From: Longimicrobiales bacterium
Lineage (GTDB): Bacteria; Gemmatimonadota; Gemmatimonadetes; Longimicrobiales; Gaopeijiaceae
Direction of reading: 5' to 3'
DNA length: 64,000 nt
Assembly: GCA_028284495.1 (NCBI GenBank)
Contig: JANQRP010000014.1
Location: forward strand, 1-64,000
Part shown: piece after piece, positions 41,839 through 51,344 of the stretch
How positions within the stretch are numbered: position 1 is the first letter of the stretch
How the letters are laid out: every line of letters starts with the position of its first letter
Position numbers and translations under genes: made by a program
The notes under the pieces: generated by a model
Database searches by the model: none
The model's input: the letters and a program-made list of their open reading frames with translations, nothing else
What the model was told of the DNA's origin: nothing

Positions 41839-43184
41839 GCCGATCCTCCGCCGTCCGCCGGCGCGTCCGGGCCCGCCGCGCCGTCGTTCACCCCCACCCC
41901 GATGCTGTCCAACCCGACCTCGCGTTCGCCCCCGCTGCGCATGTCGCGGACGACGGCCACGCCCTTCGCGAGCTCGTCCGGACCGAGCACCACGACCGCC
42001 GCAGCGCCCTCGTTCTCGGCCGCCTTGAACTGCTTGCGGACGGAGCTGTCCCGCAGCGCGTACGTCACGGAGTGACCCGCGTCGCGGAGGCGTCGGGCGA
42101 GGCCGAGCGCCGGCGCCCGCGTCTCGTCGCCGATGGTGACGATGAAGTAGTCGGTCGTGTGGGTGGTGTCGGGCAGGAGGCCCTTCTCGGCGAGCAGCTC
42201 GCCGAGCACGACGTCGCCCATGCCGAACCCGACGGCTGGAAGGGGCTCGCCGCCGACGAGTTCGAGAAGCCGGTCGTACCGACCGCCGCCGCACACGGCG
42301 CGAAGCTCGCCCGCACGATCGAACACCTCGAACACGATGCCCGTGTAGTACGCCAGTCCGCGCACGATCGTCAGGTCGAACGTCACGAACGGCCCCAGGC
42401 CGAGCGCGTCGAGCGTCGCGAGGTATCGCTCGACGGGCTCCAGGGCCGCAGCCACGCCCTCGTCGTCGCCGAACGCGCGGCGGACCGCGGCCACGTCGCC
42501 CACGGTGTCGTCGAGCAACGCGGTGAGGCGGGCGGCGGAAGCCGCCTCGAGCCCACACTCCGCCGAGAGTCGCTCCAGCGTCTTCTCGCGGGGGGCTCGC
42601 TCGATCTTGTCGATGATGCCGAAGGCGGCGGCGTGCTGCGCCTCGTCCGTTCCGAAGTGCGCGAGCAGGGCCGCAAGGAGCCGCCGATCGGACACGCGGG
42701 CGTGGATGTCCGCGGCCGTGAGACCGAAGGCCCGGAGCGCGTCGAGTGCCACCGCGAGTACCTCCGCGTCCGCCGCCTCGTCGGCCTCGCCCACCACGTC
42801 GACGTTCCACTGGAAGTGCTCACGAAGCCGACCGCGCTGCTGGCGCTCGTACCGGAACAACTGCGGAATCGAGAACCACCGGATGGGCTTGGACATCCCG
42901 CGCGAGCGCTCACCCAGGATCCGAGCGAGTGACGGGGTCATCTCCGGACGCATTGATACGGCCCGGTCACCCTTGTCCGTGAAGTTGTAGAGCTGCGAGA
43001 CGATCTCCTCTCCGCTCTTCTCGACGTACAGATCGAGGGGTTCGAGCGGTGGCCCGTCGTACTCACGGAATCCGTACGTGCCCGAGACCCGGCGCCACGT
43101 GTCGAACACGTGCGAGCGCACCGCGAGATCTTCGGGAACGAAGTCGCGGAAACCGGGGAGTCGAGCGAAGTCGGGCGTGGACAT
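41835..43184 (-). CDS. hisS: histidyl-tRNA synthetase
   Basis: The 449-residue class II synthetase charges tRNA-His. Motif 2 lies around F-R-Y-E-R-Q-Q-R-G-R-L-R-E-H-F-Q-W-N, the histidine-A motif around L-A-Y-Y-T-G-I-V-F-E-V-F, and motif 3 around A-V-G-F-G-M-G-D-V. The anticodon domain begins near T-D-Y-F-I-V-T-I-G-D. The text before residue 15 (L-P-G-F-R-D-F-V-P-E-D) is a normal start for the family. ATG 43184 lies eight bases after folC. The last 35 residues (G-V-N-D-G-A-A-G-P-D-A-P-A-D) are a low-complexity extension beyond the usual end. Confidence 0.95.
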   Translation of the reverse strand: MSTPDFARLPGFRDFVPEDLAVRSHVFDTWRRVSGTYGFREYDGPPLEPLDLYVEKSGEEIVSQLYNFTDKGDRAVSMRPEMTPSLARILGERSRGMSKPIRWFSIPQLFRYERQQRGRLREHFQWNVDVVGEADEAADAEVLAVALDALRAFGLTAADIHARVSDRRLLAALLAHFGTDEAQHAAAFGIIDKIERAPREKTLERLSAECGLEAASAARLTALLDDTVGDVAAVRRAFGDDEGVAAALEPVERYLATLDALGLGPFVTFDLTIVRGLAYYTGIVFEVFDRAGELRAVCGGGRYDRLLELVGGEPLPAVGFGMGDVVLGELLAEKGLLPDTTHTTDYFIVTIGDETRAPALGLARRLRDAGHSVTYALRDSSVRKQFKAAENEGAAAVVVLGPDELAKGVAVVRDMRSGGEREVGLDSIGVGVNDGAAGPDAPADGGGSA

Positions 43185-43192
43185 GGTCGAAG

Positions 43193-44563
43193 CTATTCGG
43201 GCGCCGGGACGAACGGAACCCGACCCAGCGCGGCCATGGCGTCGCCCACCGTGTGGCAGGAGCCGGTCACCACGACCGTTCCCCGGCCCGCCCTGCGGCG
43301 AGCCGCCGTCATGGCCGCGGCGAAGTCCTCGACCACCTCCGCCTCGAACCGGGATCCCGGCGTCCCGAGGCTCCGGAGCGCCTCCCGCGGATCCCACCGG
43401 CGAGACTCCGGCGCGGTGGGGGGCTGGGTGAGCACGGCAGCGTCCACTCTCTCGAGCAGCGGGGGCAGCATCGCCCGCCAGTCCTTGTCGCCGAGCACGC
43501 CGACCAGCGCAACCCGCGGCTCGTCCAGGGAGAGCCGGTCGAGCACCGCGACCAGCGACTCGACGCCGGCAGTGTTGTGTGCGACGTCGAAGAGCCAGGT
43601 GCCGTCCGCGCGGGTGTCGACGTCCCCCCGGCCCGGCCAGCGCACGCTGGCGACGCCCGCCCGAACGGCGGTCCCGTCTGGCCGAAGGGGCTCGGGCAGG
43701 CCACCGACCCCGTGGACGGCGAGCATGGCGTTCACGGCCTGGTGCGCGCCCACCAGCGGCGTCTCGAGGCGCAGGTCACCCCAGGGGGTCCCGAGGAGGG
43801 TGAACTCGTCGTGTGCGGCGTCCATATGCAGGTCCGCGATCCCCGCGGCGGCGTCGAGCTCGATGAGCGGGGCGCCGACCGCTCGCGCCCGCGCCCGGAA
43901 GACGTCCAGCACCACCGGATCCGTCGCGGTCGTCCAGGCGGGCACGCCGGGCTTCAGGATCCCCGCCTTCTCGCCCGCGATCTCACGCACGGTGTTGCCG
44001 AGAAACTCTGCGTGGTCGTCGGCGACGTTCGTGAGGAGCGTGACCGCAGGATCGACCACGTTGGTCGCGTCGAGACGGCCGCCGAGCCCCACCTCGATGA
44101 CCTGGACCTCCACCCCAAATTCCCGGAACAGCGTGAAGCCGAGCACGGTCATCGCCTCGAAGAAGGTCAGCCCGTGCGTGACCACGACGTCGCGAATGCC
44201 ATCGGCCGTGGCGACCAGCCGCTCCTCCTCGACCGGGTCACCCCCCACCTGGAATCGCTCGACCATCGACACGAGGTGGGGCGACGTGTACAGACCGGCC
44301 CGGGTGCCGGCAGCGCGGAGGATGGACGCGACCGTCGCGCACACCGATCCCTTGCCGTTCGTGCCGGCGACATGCACCACCGGGGCGCAGCGTTGGGGGT
44401 GCCCGAGGTCGTCGAGCGCCGCCTCGACACGCTCGAGTCCCCAGTGCGCGCCGCTCGGAAGCGGAGGGAAGAGCCGCTCGAACAACGGATCGTGGAACGG
44501 GCGATCGAGACGCGCCGGCACGACCGCCGCCGGAACGAACGCCGAGAGACCTCCCTCCGTCAC
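43193..44563 (-). CDS. folC: folylpolyglutamate/dihydrofolate synthase
   Basis: The 456-residue Mur-ligase-like enzyme adds glutamate to (dihydro)folate. The ATP-binding loop is H-V-A-G-T-N-G-K-G-S-V, followed by T-S-P-H-L-V-S-M-V-E-R-F and the E-V-G-L-G-G-R-L-D-A-T-N-V-V region. The C-terminal domain has F-D-V-A-H-N-T-A-G-V-E. The start GTG 44563 overlaps the accD stop as GTGA. accD-folC adjacency is a common arrangement in bacteria. It feeds the folate pool used by PurN and PurH, which are encoded elsewhere in the window. Confidence 0.95.
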   Translation of the reverse strand: MTEGGLSAFVPAAVVPARLDRPFHDPLFERLFPPLPSGAHWGLERVEAALDDLGHPQRCAPVVHVAGTNGKGSVCATVASILRAAGTRAGLYTSPHLVSMVERFQVGGDPVEEERLVATADGIRDVVVTHGLTFFEAMTVLGFTLFREFGVEVQVIEVGLGGRLDATNVVDPAVTLLTNVADDHAEFLGNTVREIAGEKAGILKPGVPAWTTATDPVVLDVFRARARAVGAPLIELDAAAGIADLHMDAAHDEFTLLGTPWGDLRLETPLVGAHQAVNAMLAVHGVGGLPEPLRPDGTAVRAGVASVRWPGRGDVDTRADGTWLFDVAHNTAGVESLVAVLDRLSLDEPRVALVGVLGDKDWRAMLPPLLERVDAAVLTQPPTAPESRRWDPREALRSLGTPGSRFEAEVVEDFAAAMTAARRRAGRGTVVVTGSCHTVGDAMAALGRVPFVPAPE

Positions 44564-45420
44564 GCGTCGGCGGGCTGCGGTTCGCCCACCATGTGGTGGA
44601 GGAGGGTCGCGATCTCGGCCCTGAGTTCCCGCCGGTCGACCACGCGGTCGACCATGCCGTGCCGAAGGAGAAACTCGGAGCGCTGAAACCCGTCGGGTAG
44701 CTCCTGCTTGATGGTCTCCTCGATCACGCGCGGCCCGGCGAAACCGATCAGCGCCCCCGGCTCGGCGATGTTCACGTCGCCCAGCATCGCGTACGACGCG
44801 GTCACGCCGCCGGTAGTCGGGTGCGTCAGGAGCGAGACGAACGGAAGCCCCTCCTCGTGCATCCTCGCGAGTACCGCCGACGTCTTCGCCATCTGCATCA
44901 GCGAGTAGATCCCCTCCATCATCCGCGCGCCGCCCGACTGGCTCAGGACGAGGAGCGCCCGGCGGTCCTCCAGGGCACGCCGCCCGGCCCGCGCGATCTT
45001 CTCACCCACCACGGAGCCCATCGACCCGCCGATGAACCGGAAGTCCATGAGTGCGGCGGCGACCGGATGGCCGTCGAGCGTGGCGACGCCCGACACGACG
45101 GCATCGTTCCGGCCGACCTTCTGCTCGGCCGCCACGATGCGGTCGGAATACCTCTTGAGGTCCTCGAAGCCCAGCGGATCCGCGCTGCGGAGGTGAGCGT
45201 CCATCTCCTCGAAGGTCCCCGCGTCGAACAGCAGATCGATGTACTTCTCGACGGGAAGCCGGAAGTGAAAACCACAGGAGGGACAGACGTTCAGATTCTG
45301 CGCAAACGCCTCGACGTAGAGGATCTCGCCGCAGCCGTCGCACTTGTCGAACACGTCACTCGGGACGTCCCGCTTGTCTTCCTTCTTGAGCGGCTTCTTG
45401 TCCTTTCTGAACCAGGCCAT
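44560..45420 (-). CDS. accD: acetyl-CoA carboxylase carboxyltransferase subunit beta
   Basis: The 286-residue subunit, with AccA, moves carboxyl from biotin to acetyl-CoA for fatty acid synthesis. The N-terminal zinc finger is intact: C-D-G-C near residue 27-30 and C-P-S-C-G near 46-49. The carboxyltransferase core shows L-S-Q-S-G-G-A-R-M-M-E-G and P-T-T-G-G-V-T-A-S. Length is normal. ATG 45420 gives M-A-W-F-R-K, a typical beginning for this subunit. It is separated from rodA by 21 bases, so it probably shares a transcript with the rod-shape genes upstream. Confidence 0.97.
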   Translation of the reverse strand: MAWFRKDKKPLKKEDKRDVPSDVFDKCDGCGEILYVEAFAQNLNVCPSCGFHFRLPVEKYIDLLFDAGTFEEMDAHLRSADPLGFEDLKRYSDRIVAAEQKVGRNDAVVSGVATLDGHPVAAALMDFRFIGGSMGSVVGEKIARAGRRALEDRRALLVLSQSGGARMMEGIYSLMQMAKTSAVLARMHEEGLPFVSLLTHPTTGGVTASYAMLGDVNIAEPGALIGFAGPRVIEETIKQELPDGFQRSEFLLRHGMVDRVVDRRELRAEIATLLHHMVGEPQPADA

Positions 45421-45441
45421 CCGGCCTCCGGGATCCCGGGG

Positions 45442-46692
45442 TCAGGCGCGGGTTCCGGAATCGTCGTGCGCCACCCGCACGGCGATCGCCAGCGCCACCC
45501 ATGACATCAACAGGAAGGATCCCCCGTAGCTCACGAACGGCAGAGGGATCCCGGTGACCGGGACGAGACCGATGGTCATCCCGACGTTGACGAAGATGTG
45601 TACGAACCAGGCCCCGAAGATACCGAGCAGCACGAGGCCGGCAAAGGGATCGGCGCTGTCTGCGGCGAGGCGGATGAGCCGCCACAGCACGAAGCCGAAG
45701 AAGGCCAGCGCCACCACGACGCCGATGAAGCCGAACTCCTCGCCGACCACGCTGAAAATGAAGTCGGTGTGCTGCTCCGGCAGGAAGTTGTAGCGCTTCT
45801 GCGTTCCCTCGAGGTAGCCCTGGCCCGTGAGGCCGCCGCTTCCGATGGCGACCTTCGACTGGATGATGTTCCAGCCCTGGTCCAGCGGGTCGACCATCGG
45901 ATCCAGGTACACGAGCAGCCGATTGCGCTGATAGGGTTCAAGCGTATTCCAGAGCGGTGTGGCGATCGTACCCGCCGCGAAGTTGGCGAGGATCACCGCC
46001 ACCGACTCGTAGAAGAACAGGCGGTACCGAAGCAGGTAGAGAGCGAAGACGACGAGTACGATGTACACGGCCCAGATGCGCGCGTCGAATGCGAGGATCA
46101 GCGCCGGCAGAGGGCTGGCGAGAAGCAGCAGGATCGGCACCGGCGTGCCCGCCCAGAACAGCATCGCGAACAGAATCCCGACGAAGGCCTGGGCCGTACC
46201 GAGGTCGGGCTGCAGGAGCACGAGGCCGAGCGGCGCGGCTGCGATCATCCCCGGAACGACGACGTCGCGGAGATTCGCCGGCGACTCGGCGCGGTTCGAC
46301 AGGTACTGCGCCAGTGCGAGAACCGTCGCGATCTTGGCGGGCTCTGCCGGCTGGAAGCGGAACCCGGCGAGTTCGATGAAACTCCGGGTCCCCGCCGCCG
46401 TGCCGGCGCCCGTCCCGATGATCAGCGTGGCGCCCAGCAGAACGAGCCCGAAGACGTAGGCCGGCATCGCGACCCACTCGAGCCAGCGCTGCGGGACGCG
46501 GCTCACCGCGGTGAAGGCGATCAACGCGAGCACGAACCACACGCCCTGGCGGATCCAGACGTTGGCGATGGACGGATCGGGGTCGATCGTGTTCACCGCC
46601 GAGAAGATCATCGCGAGCCCGATCAGGCTCAGGACCGCGACCGCTCCCACGAGGGGCCCATCGATCGCCCAGAGTCCGAAGAGCTTCCGCAC
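45442..46692 (-). CDS. rodA: rod-shape-determining SEDS glycosyltransferase
   Basis: The 416-residue integral membrane protein, with about ten transmembrane helices, polymerises glycan strands from lipid II together with the adjacent PBP2. SEDS family features include the F-Q-P-A-E-P-A-K-I-A loop, L-Q-P-D-L-G-T-A, N-I-I-Q-S-K-V-A-I-G-S-G-G, H-T-D-F-I-F-S-V-V-G-E-E-F-G and the closing G-I-P-L-P-F-V-S-Y-G-G-S. GTG 46692 is seven bases after the mrdA stop and starts right before the first helix. Its place after mreBCD-mrdA is the standard elongasome order. Confidence 0.95.
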   Translation of the reverse strand: MRKLFGLWAIDGPLVGAVAVLSLIGLAMIFSAVNTIDPDPSIANVWIRQGVWFVLALIAFTAVSRVPQRWLEWVAMPAYVFGLVLLGATLIIGTGAGTAAGTRSFIELAGFRFQPAEPAKIATVLALAQYLSNRAESPANLRDVVVPGMIAAAPLGLVLLQPDLGTAQAFVGILFAMLFWAGTPVPILLLLASPLPALILAFDARIWAVYIVLVVFALYLLRYRLFFYESVAVILANFAAGTIATPLWNTLEPYQRNRLLVYLDPMVDPLDQGWNIIQSKVAIGSGGLTGQGYLEGTQKRYNFLPEQHTDFIFSVVGEEFGFIGVVVALAFFGFVLWRLIRLAADSADPFAGLVLLGIFGAWFVHIFVNVGMTIGLVPVTGIPLPFVSYGGSFLLMSWVALAIAVRVAHDDSGTRA

Positions 46693-46699
46693 GCCCGGA

Positions 46700-48556
46700 T
46701 CAGTTGCCGTCGGGGCGCGTCGACCAGGTGGGCCAGCCAACGGTCATGACGTGGTCCCGAAGCGTCTGAAGCTCGGGGACGTCCAGGCCGCGCTTGGTAC
46801 GCAGGTAGTAGTCGGCGGCCTTCGCGACGATGGGCGCGGCCGTCGACGAGCCTCCACGATCGGGGCCCACGTCCTCGACCATGGCGACGATCACGATCTC
46901 GGGCTCACCGTCCCAGGGTCCCGCCATTCCCGCGAACCACGCGTTCGTCTTTCCGCCCGCCTGCGCCGAGCCGGTCTTGCCGATCAGGTCCCAGAGCTCG
47001 AGCGACGACAGATACGCAGTTCCGCCCTGCGCGGTCACGGCGCCCATTCCGTCCCGGATCACATGCAGGGCCGCGCGACTCAGGTCGAGCTGCCACGCGG
47101 CACCGGTCGTGGCGCTCACGACGGCGCTCTCCGGGGGCGCCGGAACGATCCGGGGGACGGGCGCCGACCCGTCACGCGCCAGCGCCACGTAGAACTGCGC
47201 CATCTTGAGTGGCGTCTGGTCGTTCGGACCCTGACCGATGGCCAGGTTCAGCGTCTCGCCCTCGGTGGGCCGGGCGCCGAACCTCTCGACCCAGAAGTCG
47301 GGGCCGTGCGGGAACACGCTGGCGGCCTCGCCGGGAAGGTCGATGCCGCACGGCTCGTTGAACCCGAGCGAGTTCGCGAGTTCGAGGTAGCGCTCGAGAC
47401 CGATCTCGAGACCGACCTGATAGAAGTAGACGTTGCAGGAGCCGGCGATCGCCTCCGTGAGGTTCGCGTCCCCGTGCTCGCCGAGGCACCCCCAGTAGCG
47501 ATTGCCGTAGAACATGCCGCCCTCGCACCGCGTCGGCATCACAGTGTGCTCCTCGATGATTCCGAGGTCGATCGCCATCGCAGCGGTCGCGACCTTCCAG
47601 GTGGAGGCGGGCGCGTAGGTCCCCTGGATCGCCCGGTTGTAGAGCGGACGATTCAGGTCCGAGTTGAGCGCATCCCACACCTCGGGATCGACGCCTCCGA
47701 CGAATACGTTCGGGTCGTACGACGGTGCGGAGTACAGTGCCAGGACCGATCCGTCCGTCGGATCCAGCGCGACGACGGCGCCGGTCATGCTGTCGGGAAA
47801 CACCTCGTGGATGAACTCCTGCAGCCCGAGATCGATCGAGAGCCGGAGCTCGTCGCCGGGCACCGCCGGCTGACCCGGCTGCCCGGCGAAGTCTCCCACG
47901 ATTCGGCGAAGCACGTCGACCTCCACCAGGCGGTGCCCGGCCACGCCCTGCAGGGCCTCCTCGTACTGCGCCTCGAGTCCCTGCTGCCCGATGATCATCC
48001 GCTGTTCGTAGCCCTCGAATCGCTCCGTATCGAGCTGCTCCGCGGTGATCTCCCCGAGGTAGCCGAGCACGTGCCCCATCGCGGCCCCACCGAAGTAGCG
48101 ACGCTTCGGTCGCGTCTCGATGTACACACCGGGAAAGTCGGAGCGCCGCTCCTCGAGGATGGACACCTTCTCGAAGGACACGTCGGTGCCGACCAGGAGG
48201 TGCCGGTCCGAGGCGATGCCCTCACGGAGCGCCTCCACGCGGGCCGGGCTGAGCTCGAGGATGGGTGCCACCGCGTCGAGGGTCGCCTCGATGGTGGCCT
48301 TCGGACCTGGCAGGATCGTGACCGCGTAGCCCGGCACGTTGTCGGCCACGATCCGGCCGTTCCGATCCACGATGGTGCCCCGCGGCGCCGGAAGCTCGAT
48401 CTGACGGAGCCGGTTGTTCGTGGCCGTGAGCGCGTAGTCGCTGGACGAGAGAACCTGCGCGCGGAAGAAGGACGCGCCCAGCAGGAGGAGCGCGAACACG
48501 ACGATGCCGCCGGCGATGCGGGCACGGTCGCGGCGTGCGTGGGGATGGTTCGACAT
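46700..48556 (-). CDS. mrdA: penicillin-binding protein 2 (elongasome transpeptidase)
   Basis: The 618-residue periplasmic transpeptidase is anchored by one N-terminal helix (about residues 15-35). The pedestal domain shows R-G-T-I-V-D-R-N-G and D-R-H-L-L. The catalytic motifs are S318-T-W-K321, S-C-N near residue 365, and K527-T-G. They are in normal order, so cross-linking should be active. ATG 48556 overlaps the mreD stop as TGATG. It works with RodA, which is encoded next, to extend the lateral wall. Length is normal for PBP2. Confidence 0.96.
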   Translation of the reverse strand: MSNHPHARRDRARIAGGIVVFALLLLGASFFRAQVLSSSDYALTATNNRLRQIELPAPRGTIVDRNGRIVADNVPGYAVTILPGPKATIEATLDAVAPILELSPARVEALREGIASDRHLLVGTDVSFEKVSILEERRSDFPGVYIETRPKRRYFGGAAMGHVLGYLGEITAEQLDTERFEGYEQRMIIGQQGLEAQYEEALQGVAGHRLVEVDVLRRIVGDFAGQPGQPAVPGDELRLSIDLGLQEFIHEVFPDSMTGAVVALDPTDGSVLALYSAPSYDPNVFVGGVDPEVWDALNSDLNRPLYNRAIQGTYAPASTWKVATAAMAIDLGIIEEHTVMPTRCEGGMFYGNRYWGCLGEHGDANLTEAIAGSCNVYFYQVGLEIGLERYLELANSLGFNEPCGIDLPGEAASVFPHGPDFWVERFGARPTEGETLNLAIGQGPNDQTPLKMAQFYVALARDGSAPVPRIVPAPPESAVVSATTGAAWQLDLSRAALHVIRDGMGAVTAQGGTAYLSSLELWDLIGKTGSAQAGGKTNAWFAGMAGPWDGEPEIVIVAMVEDVGPDRGGSSTAAPIVAKAADYYLRTKRGLDVPELQTLRDHVMTVGWPTWSTRPDGN

Positions 48557-49041
48557 CAGCGACGAGCTCCCGGGGCGTCCCAGCGGAGCCCCGTGACGGT
48601 GAAGAGGACGGCGCCGACGACGGCGACGTAGGTGGCCGCGATCCCCCCTTCCAGTACGACGCTGCGGACGAAGGGTTCGCGGAGGCCCGGTCCGACGAGC
48701 AGCCAGTGGAGGACGTCGCGGGCGATCTTCCCGAGGAAGACGTACATGAACCCGAACCACGGCGAGTCGCCGAGGAAGACGTCGCGCGTTGCCGCCCCGA
48801 CGGCGCCGATGAGCGCGAAGGTCAGGCCCGTCGTGCCAAACGACAGAACGGCCAGCGCATCCTCCAGGAGGCCGAGCGCGAGCCCGGTGGCGGTCGCCGC
48901 CGCCAACGGCAGCTCACGCGCGATGAGGAGCAGCGCGAGGAGCATGAAGTCGGGCGCTCCGGCGCCCACCCCGAACCCGACCCGGATCGTAAGGTGGAGC
49001 AGCACCAGCACGACCGCGAGAACCACGGCGCCGCGTCTCAT
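48556..49041 (-). CDS. mreD: rod-shape-determining protein MreD
   Basis: The 161-residue protein has four to five transmembrane helices and no long soluble part, as expected for MreD, the poorly conserved membrane link of the MreBCD complex. The recognisable features are the D-F-M-L-L-A-L-L-L-I-A-R-E-L-P and G-L-A-L-G-L-L-E-D-A-L segments. ATG 49041 overlaps the mreC stop as ATGA; longer in-frame text is arginine-rich. Order and coupling, rather than sequence similarity alone, support the call. Confidence 0.85.
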   Translation of the reverse strand: MRRGAVVLAVVLVLLHLTIRVGFGVGAGAPDFMLLALLLIARELPLAAATATGLALGLLEDALAVLSFGTTGLTFALIGAVGAATRDVFLGDSPWFGFMYVFLGKIARDVLHWLLVGPGLREPFVRSVVLEGGIAATYVAVVGAVLFTVTGLRWDAPGARR

Positions 49042-50120
49042 GGCGAACCGCCGGACGGCGGGACCGTATCCGGGGGGTCGCCGACGAGCCGCGCGATGGA
49101 GTCGCGGAGCATCCGCAGCGAGTCTCGCCACACCGGCACCAGCTCGGCCCGCTCGAACGCCCGCATGCGCTCATCGGGTGGCCATGCGGCGCTCAGGTCA
49201 TCCGCGGAATCCATGGCCGACGACGGTCCGGGGCGGTACCCGGTCCCCAGCACCTGCTCCCTCGAGTCGGCCCGCTCGACGAGGACCAGCGTCATCTCCG
49301 CGGGATCGACGTACGGCGTGACGGTATAGTTCCGCTCGAATCCACGCTGCTCGTCGAGCGTCCGCGCGTCGCCACCTGCGCTCGACTCGACGAGGATGCC
49401 CGCGATCTCACCGATCGGGATCCCACGCGGGAAGACACCCCCGAGCCCGCTCGTCACGATCACGGTCCCGCTGTCGAGCAGGGTGTTGTACTCGGTGCCG
49501 AGCAGCACCAGCTCGTCCTGTTCACGGAAGGCGCCACGGCGGCTCTCCACGATCCCCGAGATCAGGCCGTCCTCCGACATGGCGCTGGCCGCGAACTCGG
49601 GGTGCGACCAGTCCATGCCCTCGGCCTGAGATCCGCCCGCCTGCGCCTGACCGCGCACGACGCCGGCCAGGCCCTCCCGGGTGACGACCGGGGCCCGCTC
49701 GCGGATCCCGTCTGCGGTGCCGACATCCAGATAGAAGATGCCGGCAGAGGCCTGGAAGCCCGGACGCGACGCCTCGGCCGCGATCCAGCGGGTTGGGAGC
49801 CGGTCGCGCAGGACGAGCAGGTCGCGCAGCCGGCGGTTCTCCTCGTCGAGCGTGGTGCGTCCCTGGAGCTCCAGTGTCAGCGAGTCCGCCACGGCGCGCA
49901 GCCGGTCGGTCTCGACCGCGCGGGTACGGGTGTCGATGATGGCCGTATTCAGCCCGATGAAGGGGGCGAGAACGGAATTGCGGAGCACCGAGGCCAGGCG
50001 CTCCTGGACCACCGGGGGCATCGAGAAGATCGCACCGGCGGCGAGAAGGACGAGAATCGTCCCCCAGATCTGGCGGCCGAGGCCTCCCGAGGCCGGCTCC
50101 GGGCTCGAGTAGGCGGCCAC
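49038..50120 (-). CDS. mreC: rod-shape-determining protein MreC
   Basis: The 360-residue periplasmic protein has an N-terminal helix (about residues 15-38), a coiled coil (E-T-D-R-L-R-A-V-A-D-S-L-T-L-E-L), and the beta-rich MreC core with A-G-V-V-R, G-L-I-S-G-I-V-E and S-G-L-G-G-V-F-P-R-G-I-P-I-G-E. It bridges MreB filaments with the PBP2/RodA complex. The start GTG 50120 is six bases after mreB. The C-terminal 90 residues (from about Y-T-V-T-P-Y-V) form a polar extension with P-S-G-G-S-P at the end, which is longer than usual. Confidence 0.93.
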   Translation of the reverse strand: MAAYSSPEPASGGLGRQIWGTILVLLAAGAIFSMPPVVQERLASVLRNSVLAPFIGLNTAIIDTRTRAVETDRLRAVADSLTLELQGRTTLDEENRRLRDLLVLRDRLPTRWIAAEASRPGFQASAGIFYLDVGTADGIRERAPVVTREGLAGVVRGQAQAGGSQAEGMDWSHPEFAASAMSEDGLISGIVESRRGAFREQDELVLLGTEYNTLLDSGTVIVTSGLGGVFPRGIPIGEIAGILVESSAGGDARTLDEQRGFERNYTVTPYVDPAEMTLVLVERADSREQVLGTGYRPGPSSAMDSADDLSAAWPPDERMRAFERAELVPVWRDSLRMLRDSIARLVGDPPDTVPPSGGSP

Positions 50121-50126
50121 CTGCCG

Positions 50127-51170
50127 TCAGGAAACGAGAACGGCGCGGTACTTCTGGAAGTCGTCGAGGATGTTGCCCGCCCCGCGAACCACGCAGGTGA
50201 GCGGCTCCTCGTCGACGTGGATGGGCAGGTTGGTCTCGTGCTGAAGGAGCCGGTCGAGCCCCCGGATGAGTGCACCACCGCCCGTCATCACGATGCCACG
50301 GTCCACGATGTCGGAGGACAGCTCCGGCGGCGTGATCTCGAGCGCCCTCCGTACCGCCTCGACGATCGCCTGGATCGGCTCCTGGATGCACTCGCGGATC
50401 TCCTGCGAGTGCACGGTCACCGTCTTCGGAATCCCGCTCACCAGGTCACGGCCCTTCACTTCCATCTCCCGCTCCTCGCCCTGGTCGAAGGCGGATCCGA
50501 TCTGGACCTTGATCGCCTCGGCGGTGGGCTCGCCGATGAGCAGGTTGTAGTTCTTGCGAAGGAAGGTGACGATGGCCGAGTCGAGCTCGTCGCCGCCGAC
50601 GCGGATCGACGTGTTGGAGACGATGCCCGAGAGCGCGATCACCGCGATCTCCGTGGTACCGCCGCCGATGTCGATGACCATGTTGCCGGTAGGCGTCTCC
50701 ACCGGAAGGCCGACCCCGATCGCCGCAGCCATCGGCTCATCGACCATGTACACGGCCTTGGCGCCCGCGGCCATGGCGGAGGAACGCACCGCGCGGCGCT
50801 CCAGCTCGGTGATGCCCGACGGTACGCCGACGACCACCCTGGGCTTGATGCGAAACACCCGCTTCGCCGTCACCTGCTTCAGGAAGTGCCGAAGCATCCG
50901 CTCGGTGATGTCGACGTCGGCGATGACGCCGTCCTTCAGCGGGCGGACCGCCTCGATCCCCTCGGGCGTCCGGCCGAGCATCCGCTTGGCCTCGAGGCCG
51001 ATGCCGCGAATCTCGCTCGTGGACTTCTCGACGGCCACGACAGAGGGCTCGTTCAGGACGATCCCCTCGCCCTTCACGTATACCAGGGTGTTCGCCGTCC
51101 CGAGATCGACGGCGATGTCGTTGACGGGAACGAGGCGTCCCGATCCGAACAAGCTCTGGAAGAATGACAC
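50127..51170 (-). CDS. mreB: rod-shape-determining protein MreB
   Basis: The 347-residue actin-like ATPase forms membrane filaments that direct lateral wall growth. Phosphate-1 is D-L-G-T-A-N-T-L, phosphate-2 is V-I-D-I-G-G-G-T-T-E, and the adenosine loop is M-T-G-G-G-A-L-I-R-G. The membrane-binding N-terminus F-F-Q-S-L-F-G-S-G is present. The start GTG 51170 immediately precedes this, with a promoter at 51241-51269. It is the first gene of the cluster mreB, mreC, mreD, mrdA, rodA. Confidence 0.97.
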   Translation of the reverse strand: MSFFQSLFGSGRLVPVNDIAVDLGTANTLVYVKGEGIVLNEPSVVAVEKSTSEIRGIGLEAKRMLGRTPEGIEAVRPLKDGVIADVDITERMLRHFLKQVTAKRVFRIKPRVVVGVPSGITELERRAVRSSAMAAGAKAVYMVDEPMAAAIGVGLPVETPTGNMVIDIGGGTTEIAVIALSGIVSNTSIRVGGDELDSAIVTFLRKNYNLLIGEPTAEAIKVQIGSAFDQGEEREMEVKGRDLVSGIPKTVTVHSQEIRECIQEPIQAIVEAVRRALEITPPELSSDIVDRGIVMTGGGALIRGLDRLLQHETNLPIHVDEEPLTCVVRGAGNILDDFQKYRAVLVS

Positions 51171-51240
51171 CGAGTGCGGGCGAGCGGCTGTGGAAGAACG
51201 GCTTGGAAAGGGAGGATCTCGGCCCCCGAAAGGGAGCCGC

Positions 51241-51269
51241 AAGCTATCGCGAAAGCCCAAGCGCTGCAA
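51241..51269 (-). promoter_or_regulatory. promoter of the mreB cluster
   Basis: TTGCAG, 17 bases, TAGCTT on the minus strand, about 70 bases ahead of mreB. It matches the -10 pattern seen at 13111 and 59413. Confidence 0.6.
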
Positions 51270-51344
51270 GCATCGTTCCGGGTTTTCCACGCTGCCGGCG
51301 CCAAATGTTTACACCCTCTCGCGCGGTTCGGCGACCCGGTCGCG